Below, in pieces: positions 11,898-23,855 of a stretch of DNA of 64,000 bases (position 1 is the first letter of the stretch; every line of letters begins with the position of its first letter). A program made the position numbers and the translations under genes. The stretch lies in assembly GCF_019399895.1 (NCBI RefSeq), contig NC_091867.1, positions 558,001-622,000 on the forward strand. The letters are read 5' to 3'. Source of the DNA: Cardiocondyla obscurior (Eukaryota > Arthropoda > Insecta > Hymenoptera > Formicidae). The notes under the pieces were generated by a model. It was not told the origin of the DNA. It made no database searches and saw only the letters and a list, made by a program, of their open reading frames with translations.

Positions 11898-14055
11898 CTA
11901 GTATGGAACAAGTTTGATTCGTTTTTTTCTAAATCTGCTATCTATTAAATAAATTGTATCAGATATTTTATCTTTAATTCTGTAGGGTCCTGACTTTATT
12001 GTGTCTAATTTTCCTTTGTTCAATTTATTTCCGTGTTGAATATAAACTAAATCTCCAATTTTATAATCTATTTTTATTACTTGTTTATCATAATAGGTTC
12101 TATTTTGAATGTGTATTTTCTTTGGATTCTCTAATGCTAATTTTTTGTTATTTTCTAAATTGTCCATTTTATTATCCTTTAGATTATTCGGTATGAAGAT
12201 GTTATCTATTCCTGTTGACAAATAGTTTGGAGTAAATCCTGTTGAGCTGTGTATGGTGTTATTATATTCTTTTGTGCATTCTTCTGCTATTTTAGGCCAT
12301 GATTTTTCTTTATTATCATAAATTTTACATCTAATTCTATTTACTAGTGTTTGTTTTGTTCTTTCGTTCAATCCATTTGAGAAGGCACAATCTACTGCAG
12401 TGAAAATTAATGATATATTTTGTTTGTTTGTAAATTGTTTGAATTGTGCAAAGTTTATTCCCGCATATTAATCTGTTAAAATGGTTAGAATTTTCCCAGT
12501 TTTTTCTACTCTGTTTACTAGATTAATAAAGTCTTTTGCAATCTGAGTTTTGGGAGTGTTAATATAAGCAAATCTAGTGAAGTGATCGATAAGTAAATGT
12601 AAATATCTTTTTGTACTTCTTTCTTTAAGACCTCCAATTGTGTCCAGCGACATTATTTTGAATGGTTTTGTCGCTGGACCTAACTGTGACAATGGGGCTT
12701 TAAAACATCCTATTCTAAATTTGTTCTTAATGCATGTCTCGCAATTTCTACATATAGTCATATATGTCGGCTGTCAAAAAAAAGGTTTTGAGGTTTGGTT
12801 TTTTAAAGTAAAACATTGCGCGCGCACAATTAATTAATATTGAAGCATGTTTCAAGGTTTGACTTAATTGCTATTTTATTGAATTAATGCGCGCGCGCCT
12901 GTATTGTTCTAGTTTTTTAAATAAAATTTATGACATATGATTAAGGTTAGTTGTTTTGAGTCGATGTGTCCCTGTTTTATATGTATTTTTTTTATTAATG
13001 AGACACCAAAGTCTTCTGTTATCCATATTTTTTTTATTTATTAATTTATAAATGATTTTGTATATAATTTCACTTGATTTATCTATTTTAATCAATTTTT
13101 GGTTTTCTATAATCTCTTCAATTTGTAAAATATTTGCTGTCTTTATTACAGATTCCTTTTCTGGACTTTCATGTGACTCCAGTACAGGGTTTCTTGATAA
13201 ACAATCGGCTTCTATATTTTCTTTTCCTGGATTGTAAACAATATCGAAGTGAAATTGAGATATGTAATTTAGAATTTCTATTAAATCTGGATCTTTGCCA
13301 GTTTTAATATTGAAGTTCTCTAATGGTCTATGATCTGTAAAAATGACAAATTTTTTTTCTATTAGATAATATTGCCAATAGAGGATTGCTTCTTTTATTG
13401 CTAAGCATTCTATGTATATTGCTTTTTTTGTTTTTTGAGTTTTGTTCAATTTTTTTGAGAAAAAGAATACTGTCTTTAAAGATTTATCTTCTTGGGGTTG
13501 TTTTAATATTGCACCCACTCCTTCCACACTGGCATCTATAAATAAATATATTGGTGCTTTTTCATCAAATATTGCCAGAGCTGAAGTTGAATATAAGTAT
13601 TCTTTTGTTTTAATAAAACTGTTATTACATTGTTGTGACCAGTAAAATTCGACATTTTTTCTTAATAGATTACGTAGTGGGTCCAATAGTATCGTGTGTT
13701 GAGGTATATATTCTAAGTAGAAATTTATTTTCCCTAGAAATTGTCTCACTTATTTCTTTGTCTGAGGTACCGGGAATTTCTTTATTGCTATTAAGTTATT
13801 ATTTATCGGTTTAATATAGTTGTTACCCATTTTATGACCTAGATACGTAATTTTATTTCAGGCGAATTGACATTTTCTTTCGTTCAGCTTGAATCTTTGA
13901 TCTTTTAATGCTTTTAACGTTTGTTCAACGTGTTTTATGTGGTCTTCGTAGGGTTTTGAATATACAAGTATGTCGTCTATGTAGTTTACTGCAAATTTAT
14001 TTAGTTCTTTATTCCTTATGACACTAGACAGAATTTTTTGAAAAATTGCTGGTGC
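11898..14055 (-). pseudogene. Ty3/gypsy pol remnant: end of RT, RNase H, integrase
   Basis: Reading leftwards from the junction at about 14055: the RT palm with an intact YIDD box (VNYIDDILVYSK, near 13980) and the end of RT to 13858; then after stops (near 13858 and 13747) the RT connection and RNase H (FIDASVEGVGAILKQ, FTDHRPLENF, 13749-12928); integrase with the CxxC zinc site and DDE core start (CRNCETCIKNK, LDTIGGL, 12761-12468); and the integrase C-terminus (12371-11898) with HSSTGFTPNYL and a GDLVYIQHGNK module. All breaks are simple stops or frame slips. Gag, protease and the first half of RT are absent: the element is cut at 14055, where it joins Polinton integrase sequence in frame. 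It is AT-richer than the Polinton genes. Confidence 0.87.
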
Positions 14056-14985
14056 ATTTTTGTTTATCCATGAATTGTGCGAATTATTCAATCCTAACCA
14101 CTTTACGTAAACATTATTTCTTTGTTTTCGTAACACTTTCTCAACGAGATACACGTTAGAATTTTTTACGGGAAGAAATTCATGTTCGCAGAATCCACTA
14201 TCAATAGGTTTTCCAAGAAAATCCTCCAACAGGTACGTTACGGGATTAGTTTTTTGCACTTTGATGATTCTAAACATCTCCGTTGTCCAGTTTGGTGTAT
14301 AACTCTCTTCATATAATGTTTTGAACTTACTCACACGTATTGAATTACTAACTTTGAATTGCGCTGGAGCAGCAATCTTTAGGTGGTTGTACAATTTCGC
14401 CAAAAGCTTATCAGCGTTTTCTGGAGTAATATCGATAGGCCGCATGCTGATAGTTCGATGTTTGCGCGTGTTATAATCCAAAACAGGACGCTGCAACGAA
14501 TTGACCCACTTATAACTTCCATTAAGTGTAAACATTTTCCATTTATCATTTTTAAGTGTTTAATTGAAACGCTCAACAACTGATACTTTCATTATAGAGT
14601 ACGTGGAATAGTGATTACTACCATATTTTTTTAAAAGTTTCTGCACGTTTGCATTGTAAAATTCTTTTCCTCTGTCAGTTTGAAGATTATTCGGACACCT
14701 TTTATCGTCACGAAGTATCTTTGCAATTATCGTAGCAACTTTGATACTACTCTTCGTTTTTAACGACACGGTCTATGCATGTTTGCACAGCACATCGATA
14801 ACTGTTAATATGTAATGGTAACCTTTGTTGACATGTGTGTACGAGCGCATCTCGACCAAATCATCTTGCCACAAGTCATTATACCCACGTACTATGACAT
14901 GTCTCCGTAGAAAATTTTTTCTTGTTGAAGTATTTGATTCGTTTACCAACTACTGCTTCTCAGAACTTTCATTGTCGAACATGTT
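14056..14985 (-). pseudogene. Decayed Polinton integrase with chromodomain (old copy)
   Basis: Parallels the intact integrase at 48373-49326. A start-like MLNMFDNES is near 14985, LWQDDLVEM near 14860 (first acidic residue), LQTDRGKEFYN near 14680 (second), VSVVERFN near 14575 (third), YTPNWTTEMF near 14300, and the chromodomain YLVEKVLRKQRNNVYVKWLG near 14150-14090. Stops near 14560 and 14773 break it. Its C-terminal codons run without a stop into the gypsy RT fragment at 14055, giving a chimeric 225-codon open frame (13858-14535). Confidence 0.88.
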
Positions 14986-14999
14986 AAAGCTTCAAGATA

Positions 15000-15115
15000 C
15001 GTTGTATAACAAAAACAATATAAACGGCAACAAAAATGACAACGGCAACGGAAACAGTAAACGGCAACAGAAGCAGTAAACGGCAACAGAAACGCCAACG
15101 GTAATAGTAACGATT
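15000..15115 (+). repeat. AAC/ACGGCAAC-rich short tandem repeat
   Basis: Imperfect copies of ACGGCAACA-like units fill this tract between two old Polinton genes. No coding evidence. Confidence 0.6.
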
Positions 15116-15171
15116 GTGGCTCTAATTATCCTCGCCACGAATCGTGTTTAGAATAACACGCACAGTACTTT

Positions 15172-15300
15172 CTAGTAATTCTGTTTTTCTATCAATTTTA
15201 TCCAATCCTTTAAAATGCGCACATATTGTTTTTCCAGTATGTCTACCTTTTTCTCAAGTTCTTCCAACTGATCCATTAAAATGTACATTCTGCTAAACAT
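15172..15300 (-). CDS. Short coiled-coil ORF of unknown function (old Polinton region)
   Basis: ATG at 15300 to TAG at 15172, 42 codons. The product is a Leu/Ile/Lys/Glu heptad-like helix (QLEELEKKVDILEKQYV in the middle) with coiled-coil character. It lies between the old integrase and protease pieces, where the young element has its conserved protein and ATPase, but I see no match to either. It could be chance or a residual fragment. Confidence 0.3.
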   Translation of the reverse strand: MFSRMYILMDQLEELEKKVDILEKQYVRILKDWIKLIEKQNY

Positions 15301-15419
15301 ATAGTTTGTTGTAAGAAAGAAAGAAAAAAAACGACAATAAGACGTTAAAACTTTTTCAAAAGTGTTACTACCGATATACGATTCCGACAGTTAGCAAAAC
15401 ACATGATTATTTCATATTT

Positions 15420-15756
15420 TAGAGACGTTTTTGTGCGTAACACTTTACCGATTGCGAGGATACATCGAAACGAGAACGGTATTGTGAATTTAGATAAAGT
15501 TTAAGGATTGGGTACTCACTGGGTAGCATGTGCAAAGAAAGGAAATCGCGCTATGTATGTCGTTAGTTTTGTCAATCTTCGACCACCACAGAAGCTCGCG
15601 CGATATCTGAAGAATGATGCAACGCAAATTGAATATAATCGCTTACCATATCAACGTTATAATCAGAACAACTATGGACAATTGTGTCTACAATTTCTGC
15701 AGACGATCGATGCAAAATTTAAGAACAAACATTATGCGTTGTTAACTCAGTATTAA
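15420..15756 (+). pseudogene. Decayed Polinton adenain-like protease (old copy)
   Basis: Frames read RDVFVRNTLPIARIHRNENG near 15421, then a stop near 15502, then GTHWVACAKKGN, FVNLRPPQKLARYL and NNYGQLCLQFLQTIDA to 15756. These align by eye with the C-terminal protease of the young element (52350-52667). The catalytic His is present (GTHW). The Asp position is altered (SFVN where the young copy has YFDGFG), and the catalytic Cys position reads YGQLC instead of CGQLC. The phospholipase and basic-peptide parts are absent. Inactive. Confidence 0.8.
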
Positions 15757-15758
15757 AT

Positions 15759-15927
15759 ATGTCACTGACGTTCACGTTATCTTGCAAAAGAAGTTTTCGC
15801 GCGGTAAGCTACTTTCCTGCTATAGATTTAAGCGATGACGAATATGAACTCGGGCTGGCTGATTTTGAAATGTATTTTACAATTCTCAATGGAAACTCGT
15901 CAAATAATACATTCTATTTCGATAATG

Positions 15928-15960
<33 letters not shown>

Positions 15961-16499
15961 AAAGTATTACCATTCCCGATGGCTTGTACGAGCTGTGCGA
16001 TATTGCCGCGTCCCTAAAACGTACGCTCAACGAGCGTCATATCAACGATGTTGCAAAGAAAATAATTTTGCATGGTAAAGATAAAAAAAATTACCCTTTG
16101 ACGATTAGAGCTAATAACAATACGATAAAGAGTGAGATTAAGTTTATTTATCGAATAAATTTTATCAAACCTTGCTACATTGGATCGTTGTTAGGATTTT
16201 TACCAAATCGTATACTCGAGCCGTTACGTTGGCATAAATCGGACCCACCGATACAAATTATTAATGTAAATGTTATTCACATTGAATGCAATGTGACTGA
16301 AAGTGCATACAGCATTCAGAAACGTGTGCATACAATAAATGAATTTTCACCTATCGTTCCACCTGGATATGAGATATCTGAAACCGCAACACAGATTATT
16401 TATCTTCTAGTCGTCGTACGGAGCATTATAGATTTGACGATTCGCATTGTATATCAAGCAGACGTTTGCTTGATTTTCTCAGTCAAGAAATTACTGTGA
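15759..16499 (+). pseudogene. Polinton minor capsid (penton-like) protein, old copy
   Basis: 246 codons remain open from ATG 15759, and the sequence follows the young minor capsid protein at 52704-53456 along its length: YELGLADFEMY, ITIPDGLYEL, LTIRANNNTIKSEIKF, FSPIVPPGYEISET. Two oddities are an Asp run (GAT repeat, 15931-15956) and an altered C-terminus after about 16455, where the frame slips into unrelated residues. In the Polinton family this single-jelly-roll protein forms capsid vertices. Long retention of an open frame in an otherwise ruined element may be chance. Confidence 0.75.
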
Positions 16500-16654
16500 G
16501 ATTACACCTGCGGAGACGACTTTAATAGGGAATGCTCGTTTTGAATAAAACGTGAGACAAACTAAATACACAGTTTCCAACAAAGAAGCTCAGTTACAAA
16601 AATAAAACTTACTACATCAAATGTGGAATTTTTAAAATTATTGTGTTTTATTGT

Positions 16655-16775
16655 ACGTAATATTTGAAATAGCCGATATATTTATTATTGATGACAATCC
16701 GATCTTCGACAATAGTATTGTCAAGATTGAGACTCATACGTATAATCCATATACTAACACATCGTTTGGGCGTAG
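16655..16775 (+). pseudogene. 5' fragment of a Polinton major capsid gene (old copy)
   Basis: Translation near 16670-16772 (DIFIIDDNPIFDNSIVKIET then HTYNPYTNTSFGRSD) matches the first 30-40 residues of the young major capsid protein at 53664. The match stops at about 16775, so this marks the right break of the old element. Confidence 0.8.
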
Positions 16776-17530
16776 TGATTGTTACGGTATTTTATGCGTC
16801 CTTTTTCAGTCAACGCATTTAAGCGCTTTACTTGGGGAACGGACTCTCGGTTGCACAGATCTATTTTAATCGTCTTGTCCAAATAGGTACCGAAGTTTAT
16901 ACACCTTGTATCGTGAGTCGGTCTTACAAGGGGAGTCCAAACCCACTGGGTCACCGATTCTTTTGAGACTCAGTTTGTATATTATATTCATACAGAAGTC
17001 TCCTATATTATTCAGAGACAATACACTTCTCAAGCATTTACGAGAAATCGCGATTTAAAGTTTTGCGTGTCCCTTTACTACCACTGCTTTAGAATAAATT
17101 TTTGAAGCACGGCGTAGTGTACGCTGTAATAAAATGTATTATTAAATTATTTTTTACGTATAAAAATATATTTTACAATATATATATGGGTTTTTTTCAT
17201 TGAATATAAGTGTTTTTTATTGAAATAATGATAATTTTTTGCACATATTCGTTAATTTTTGTTATAATATTTTGCACGCTTTCAAATATTCTGTTATATA
17301 TTTGTAGGTGCGGATTCCTCCGCACCCCGTCAGATGACGGAACCTGTACCACCTGCGATCGACCGTCGTTGCAAACAGATCATCATGCCACGCACGATAT
17401 TCTCCGTCAGCTCCCTTGCCTAGCAACAATTTGGCTTCGCAACTAGAATTTTCTATAAGCCTTGCATCAGCATCTGCTGACACAGCATTGCATCATTTCC
17501 TGGGGTGATGCATGGACTAAGGTCCAATGA
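16776..17530. other. Non-coding stretch between the old Polinton break and a solo LTR
   Basis: No gene is seen. A moderately GC-rich part at 16776-16975, an AT-rich part at 16976-17305 with TATATA runs, and a GC-richer part from 17308 without recognisable coding sequence. Confidence 0.5.
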
Positions 17531-17534
17531 AGAC

Positions 17535-17928
17535 TGTTATATCCCGAGCCCCTGGTAACAGAAGGCTCGAGAATAACAACGAAATCTCGCACGCGCGCGA
17601 CAATTTAGCAAGGTCAGCAGAATATCGCCGATCAAGGTAACCCGGCATTTTCGGCCGGGACGCGACGCTTCGAGAATATTCGCGGTTGCCACCCGCGAAT
17701 CTGCTGATTGCTATGATTTTTGACCTAGCAACAGTAAGGCATATATATGGGCAACCGCGGCCCGAACGGGCAGTCGCAATTAAGAAGTAAGTCGCGTGGC
17801 GTCAATGGCTGTAAGGAATCAGTAAAAAGAATAAACAAGTGCGTCAAGTAAAAAGAAGTGGTCTTTATTACTCCCGCCGCTTTACATTATTCGAAGAACA
17901 GACCCCACGGCACCTCCGTGATGCAACA
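17535..17928 (+). repeat. Solo LTR of a gypsy-like family with 4-bp TSD AGAC
   Basis: 394 bp from TGTTATATCCCGAGC to GATGCAACA, flanked by AGAC at 17531-17534 and 17929-17932. On the plus strand it has a promoter-like TATATATGGG (near 17740), an initiator-like GCAGTCGCA about 30 bp on, and AATAAA near 17829. A second copy of the same family, in reverse, is at 25495-25911. Confidence 0.85.
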
Positions 17929-17932
17929 AGAC

Positions 17933-18370
17933 AAAGGACTGATAAGGGACAAAGGAGCGTACTAAAAAAACCTTTCGGCTGGCGACGCATCAAAGTCAGT
18001 CGATCACCAGCTTTCGCTCCTCGTGCACGCGACTTATTATTTCTTGTATCGAGTCTCGCTTGTAATTATTTGTGATTTGTACTTTCATTTATTTCAATTA
18101 TATTTTGGTATTTTTATACTTGACTCTCTGTTCTTTTACCTATGCAGTTTTTGCTCCCGCGAATCAGAGAAATCCTAAATATTTTTTTGTAAGGGATCAT
18201 CTTTCAAACCAGTTCATTTGTCTCTTACATCACAATGATCTTAAAACCAGACCTCATGTTAGGTACAAGGGTAACATTTTGAACGATCTGTTAATTGACT
18301 GTGTTCTCTTGGAGAAAACACACGTCTTATTCGTTATTTAAGGAAAGAAAAATATAATCGTGTAAAATTT
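17933..18370. other. Non-coding stretch
   Basis: I see no gene. The open frame at 18072-18341 has no recognisable domain and lies upstream of the transposase remnant; it may be transposon flank. Confidence 0.4.
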
Positions 18371-20235
18371 TCTTGTGACAAGTTTTAAAATGCATCAACC
18401 ACCTAGTACATCAACCGCAAAAATAAATTTACAATTAGAAGATGAACGTATAAATGTGCTAAAAAAAGGAAGATTTTAAGGGAGAATTAACTAATGCCCT
18501 TAAATATTGTTATACCTTACTTGATCTTTTGACTTATACCTTATAATTGACTTATACCTTATATTTGACTTATACCTTACTAATGATCTTTTGACTGATA
18601 AATCTCCAGAAAAAATAAGTTCTGTGTCTATAGTTATGAAAAAAGTGATTTATGAAGAAATAATAAACAATTTATCAGATCGACAAGTGGTTGTAGATGA
18701 CGATTTAATATTATTTGATAAAAGTGATAACGAAGAATTATACAAAAAAGTATGTTAAAATATTTCTATTATTAATAAAATTAGCACGTTTATCAAAACT
18801 GTATAAAACAAACATTTATAATTTTCTCATGCAATTTTATTTTTATTTATAGTGTAAAATTGACAAAGACAATTATGAGCCTGACGAGATTTTTTAAATA
18901 CAACAATTTTTTGACTATATTCTTACAAAATATAAAATAAAAACTGTCGTTCTAGCTGAAGCTCATCCAAAGTGGTCTTTAGCAATTTTACATAAAAAAG
19001 CTGCAGCCGTTTAAACAAAAAAGAAGATATCAAAAAATGGACGGAAGATGTCAAGAACGGTGGAACTCACTTTGACAAATGAATACATATTGACTCGGAA
19101 ACTTTCCAGCGTTTCATAAAAACTAGAGCTTTTTATGAGCAAGTAAGTACATAGTTTTATGAAACAGAAAAAATAACAAAAGTATGTTTTAAAAAATATA
19201 TATATTATGTTTTTTTTCTTTTAATTATAATAGGTTACAACTAGGACACTACAACAGTGGACAATGACAGCAGCTTTTTCATACATTAACGAGCAATTTA
19301 AATTTAATGTGAGTAAATCATGGGTGGATTTATTTAAAAACAGGCCCAAAATCAAACAGCGCAAAATAACAAAATATGTCAGCCAAAAAAATTGTTGCAC
19401 AATGAAAGAAATATTAGAACCGGCCAAAAAATTTCAAACACAAACCAAAGTCTTTATTTTTCAATTTCCATTAGATTTTGTAATAAATACGGATCAGACT
19501 GGATTTCAATATGAAAGTGCTTATAATAGAACCCTCGAAGATCAAGGTGCGAAAACAGTATTTGTTCAGAAAAAAAGTTTAAATAAAAATTAATTCTTTT
19601 GTGTTTTTGTGCACACAAGAAACTACGGGAAAGTTTAGCTCTAAAGTTCAAACTAATATTGACAAATTAACGAGTAAATATAAAAACGTTGTTATTACTT
19701 GTTCGAAATCTGGTAAGCTTATAACTAATTTATATATTAATTTTTTGACAAATGTTATATTACCGTATGTTAAAAATAAAAATTTTTTATTTATTATTGA
19801 CTCTTGGGAAAGTCAAACTAATACCGCTCTATATGACGCAATATTTGAAAACGAACAAGGAAAATCAACGTGTACATTAAAAATATCCCAACAAAATGCA
19901 CATCATTGTGCCAGCTTTGTGATGTTTACTTCTACTGGCAAATAAAAATTTTTCTCAATTGCTTGCAAAATACTTCGACATTAATACAAAAAAAAAAAAT
20001 TTTATCTTGCGAAGATATTAGAAAGATTCATTCCTTAATATTAAATGAAATAAGTGCACCAGTATTTTCACTCATGCTTAAATACGCATGGTTTGCGCCA
20101 AAATTAACAAGCGATAGACTAGTTTTTTTAAATGTTAATGAAGTTTGTTTAGTAGTAGTAGATAAATGCTTTATTCCCTTGCGGGGTACATTGCGCGGAC
20201 CTTCGCTTCGCTTACAATCCTTTCCGTCTTAAACA
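18371..20235 (+). pseudogene. Pogo/Tigger-like DDE transposase remnant
   Basis: A series of broken frames gives parts of a DDE_1-type transposase. An N-terminal piece MHQPPSTSTAKINLQLEDER is near 18390. FQRFIKTRAFYEQ is near 19110-19143, then an intron-like gap of about 85 bp to TTRTLQQWTMTAAFSYINEQ (19236). INTDQTGFQYESAYNRTLED near 19480-19545 carries the first catalytic Asp; ETTGKFSSKVQTNIDKLTSKY is near 19620; FLFIIDSWESQTN near 19780 carries the second; ISQQNAHHCASF / PTKCTSLCQLCDVYFYW is near 19890. Many frameshifts and stops are present. Dead copy; no terminal repeats identified. Confidence 0.75.
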
Positions 20236-20239
20236 TTAA

Positions 20240-21544
20240 TAAAAACTTATTTTTTTGCAATAGAAAGAGAGAGAGAGAGAAAGAGACATACCACACTCAT
20301 TCATTATCCTTTCTCATTCACTCTTGAGATCTCCCCTTCCGGCGCATTTTCCTTTCTTTTCTCATCCTCCTCATTCACACCTTCACTTACTCTTCCCCTC
20401 CTGACTTTCTCCAATTTTTTATCCATTCCTCACCCTTACCGTTCTCTCCTAATATCACTCTTACCATCTCATCCCACCCTTTCTTTTCCCCTCCAATCCA
20501 CACATCTTTCCCACCCATGTTCTCAAGTTTTCTCTTCCCCAAAACATACCTTACACTTTCTATTTTCTTCACTTTCCTAGTATCTATTCTCTCTCATTTT
20601 CTCTCCTAGTCTATATCTTGCCACTTTCTGCCACCTTTCTTCCTTCCACTCCTTCTTCAAGTATTCCGGAGTCCCTTCCTCTTTCACCCTTCTGTACCCC
20701 TTATTATATCTTGACTCTCGTATTTTCTTCCATCTTTCTTCTCTTTGCATCCTCCCTTCCTTTTCTACAAAATCTTCCCCTCTTAATTCCCCTTTCTCCC
20801 TTTTATCTTCTATCTCCTTTAAATGCCATCCTCTATCTTCATAATATTCTTTCCTTTTCTCTTCCTATTTTCTTTCTACTTTGCCCTCCTTGGCTCTTTC
20901 TCTTATTTCCTCCCAACATCTTTTCGCCAGCTCCCCCTTCTTCCTTCTCTAAGTCTTCTCTCGTAACTCCACGCTCTAATTCCTGCCTTTTCTTTCAATT
21001 TCTCTCTTTGAAACTCCTCCCTCACCATATATCCCGGCGTGCACCTACTCACTCCTACTATCCACTTTAAATACCTTTTTTCCAAACTCTTTATTTCCTC
21101 CTTCTCCTTCCACCCCCATATCTCAACTCCATAGCTAACTACTGACTACACCAGCTTATCATATAACCATATTCTCTTTGCCCAATCCTTTCCAAATTTC
21201 CTTTTACCTATACTCCACATCTGCCCTAATACCGCTGCTCCCTTTCTCATCCTATCTCTTATCTGCTCTCTGTGCCCTCCATTTGCCATTACCACGTATC
21301 CCAAATATTTAAACTTTCTTACTTTTTCCAATTTCCTTTCCTTTCATTTCCACGTTATTTTCTTTTGTCTTCCCCCTCCTTTTCTACATCTCATTACTTT
21401 TGTTTTTTCTATATTCATTTCTAGTCCTTTTTCTACCACGTACTTCTCCAAACTCTTCAACAATCCCATTATTCCGGCCTCATTTTCCGCCAGTATCGCC
21501 ATATCATCCGCGTATGCCAACGAGAATATCTTTTCTCTTTTTAC
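20240..21544 (-). mobile_element. Jockey/R1-like LINE fragment, RT motif to 3' end, minus strand
   Basis: Reading leftwards from 21544: LAYADDMAILAENEAG near 21520-21470 (YADD intact), FKYLGYVVMANGGHREQI (21331-21146), KRYLKWIVGVSRCTPGYMVREE (21085-20903), then broken Arg/Trp/Glu-rich domain to about 20390. Same family as positions 1-1800. It is interrupted by stops and cut at 21544, where Pao sequence begins. Confidence 0.82.
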
Positions 21545-22792
21545 GGTACGGCATGCGCCCCGTTTCTAGCGTTACGCGTTCTTTAACAGCTCTTGCTGGA
21601 TGAAGGCCACGATTTTCCCCTCGCTTGGAATATTCTGCGTGACCACATATATGTAGATGATGTTCTCTTCGGTGCTCACAATGTTAAGGAGCTCGTGGAA
21701 AAACGCGACCAACTTGTCGATTTGCTAAATCGTGGCCGATTTACATTGCAAAAATGGGCCAGCAATTCGTCACAATTGCTTGCAGATATCGATCCCGCTG
21801 ACCATGGTCTCGCATGTAATCCGATTCCGTTATCGGACGAGCAATTGAAAATTCTTGGCACTCACTGGCTGCCCCACTCAGATGAGTTCCTGTTCCGCGT
21901 GTCGATTGACGGTTCCGCCCCCACGACGAAGCGCTCAATTTTGTCGGCGATAGCCAAATTCTATGACCCAATAGGCTGGGTTTCTCCGACGATCATTTGC
22001 GCGAAAATTCTAATCCAGCATCTCTGGAAACTTAAGGCCGCATGGGATGATCCTGTTCCTCCGTCACTCTTAACGCGATGGCAAAATATTTATTCGAGCC
22101 TTGGTCATTTAAATTCATTGCATATTCCTCGGTGGATCAGAGTAGAATCTGAGTCAGCATCAATCGAACTTCACGGGTTTGCGGATGCATCCAGTGACGC
22201 GTACGCTGCCGTCGTTTATGCTCGCGTTATCTCCTTCTCAGGAAAGGTCACAACATCATTATTAGTCGGGAAGTCAAAAGTTGCTCCGCTCAAGCTGTTA
22301 AGCATTCCGCGTTTAGAGCTCTCCGCCGCGGTTCTGCTAGCTAAATTAATTGAGTTCGTTCGCGCAGTCCTTTCCAAGGACGTTTCATGCACTTGTTGGA
22401 CGGATTCGTCAATCGTTCTCGCGTGGTTGAATCATTCCCCGTCTCATTGGAAGACGTTCGTCACGAACCGAGTCGCAGATATTCAAAATAGACTCTTGAA
22501 TGTTTCTTGGCGTCATGTTGCCACGACGGATAATCCCGCGGATTGTGCTTCACGCGGATTGTTGGGCAGCGACCTTCTAAGTCACCGACTTTGGTGGCAC
22601 GGACACCCATGGCTAAAGCTATCTCCAGAGCAGTGGCCAAGCTCGATCGCGACCGTTCCTCCTACCGCGCCGTTGGAACGCAAACTCGTCGCGCTAACAG
22701 CGTCCATTGCATCCGAGCATTTCGATTTAGCTGACCGATTCTCTTCGTGGCCAAAACTGCTTCGCGTCACCATTACAAATTTTACGAAATAA
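21545..22792 (+). pseudogene. BEL/Pao retrotransposon fragment: RT palm to RNase H region
   Basis: A 399-codon open frame (21593-22792), extended upstream to about 21548 past one stop near 21583, encodes the Pao RT region YGTACAPFLALRVL, the catalytic DHIYVDDVLFGAHN (YVDD), the connection (ILSAIAKFYDPIGWVSP) and the Pao RNase H (LHGFADASSDAYAAVVYARV, IPRLELSAAVLLAKL, CWTDSSIVLAWLNHSPSHWKTFVTNRV, DNPADCASRG). The end of pol, integrase and LTRs are missing. The 5' end abuts a LINE fragment in opposite orientation. The frame is well kept, so decay is recent apart from the truncation. Confidence 0.9.
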
Positions 22793-23154
22793 TATCTGAC
22801 TTTTCAATTTGTATTCCCAATATTTATCTACAATTACCGGGAACAAAACCTTACATCAAATACTCGGTATAACAAAATCTTAAAGCTGCGTTCAAGGAAG
22901 GGCATATATGCGCATTTGTCTTCAACGTACGCGATGTTCACTGTGACATATGCGTGCATATGTGCTTTATGGAATGTAGCTTAAAATACCGTTATATAAA
23001 CTATGTATACTAATTGTATAAAAATATAAATAATTTTATTTAAGACTCTCATATATTTTATTTGTTTAACATTTTACTTTAATGTATATTTCTGTATATA
23101 AAATAAAGCAAATTAAATGAGACAGTTATTGCGATATACAGAATTTAAGAATGT
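22793..23154. other. AT-rich non-coding stretch
   Basis: No gene is seen. A roughly 40-bp segment at about 23107-23145 (AAATTAAATGAGACAG then TTGCGATATACAG) recurs at about 24155-24193, directly before the second Tc1/mariner copy. The two copies flank the mariner fragment as direct repeats. Confidence 0.55.
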
Positions 23155-23823
23155 AATAGGTCCTCATAATATGAGTTATGCATAATTTTAAATACGGTCC
23201 TCATAATGTACGAAAGTCGGTAAAGGTTGGGAAAAAAGTAATCCATTATTTTTGTACTATATGGCTTTAGTGACATATATCACGTAATGTATTAATCGTC
23301 TAGCTTCATGTTCATACTTTTTAGAAGTGGCATTCCGTACTAAAGAAAAGTTCTTCAAAAGTTTTGTGGTTAGTCGACTTTGTTGTGATTTACAGCGAGA
23401 GAATGATGGACGGCAATAAGGAGAAAATTTGCTATATTTTACAATTTTTCTTTAATAAAGGTGAAAACGTGAGCCAGGATGTAAAATTGTAAATGAAGTT
23501 TATGGTCTTGTTACTGTGACAGCTAATTTTGCGCAATTTTGGTTTCGTCGATTCCGTTGCCGTAATTTCGACGTTAAAGACGCACCTCGCATAGGAAGGC
23601 CCGTCATCAAAAACAACGATAAAATTATGGAAATGATCAAAGTAGAACGTCATATTAGCAGTCGCAGCATCGCTCAAGAACTGAAGATCGATCATAAAAT
23701 AGTATTAAATCATTTACATAAAGCTGGATTTCGGAAAAAGCTTCATGTTTGAGTGCCACATTTATTTACAATACGTGTGGCACCCAAACATCATGCTTTT
23801 TCCGGAATCCAGCTTTATGTAAA

Positions 23824-23855
<32 letters not shown>

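Noticed and set aside
20618..21070. 150-codon plus-strand open frame
   Set aside because: Antisense shadow of the minus-strand LINE fragment.
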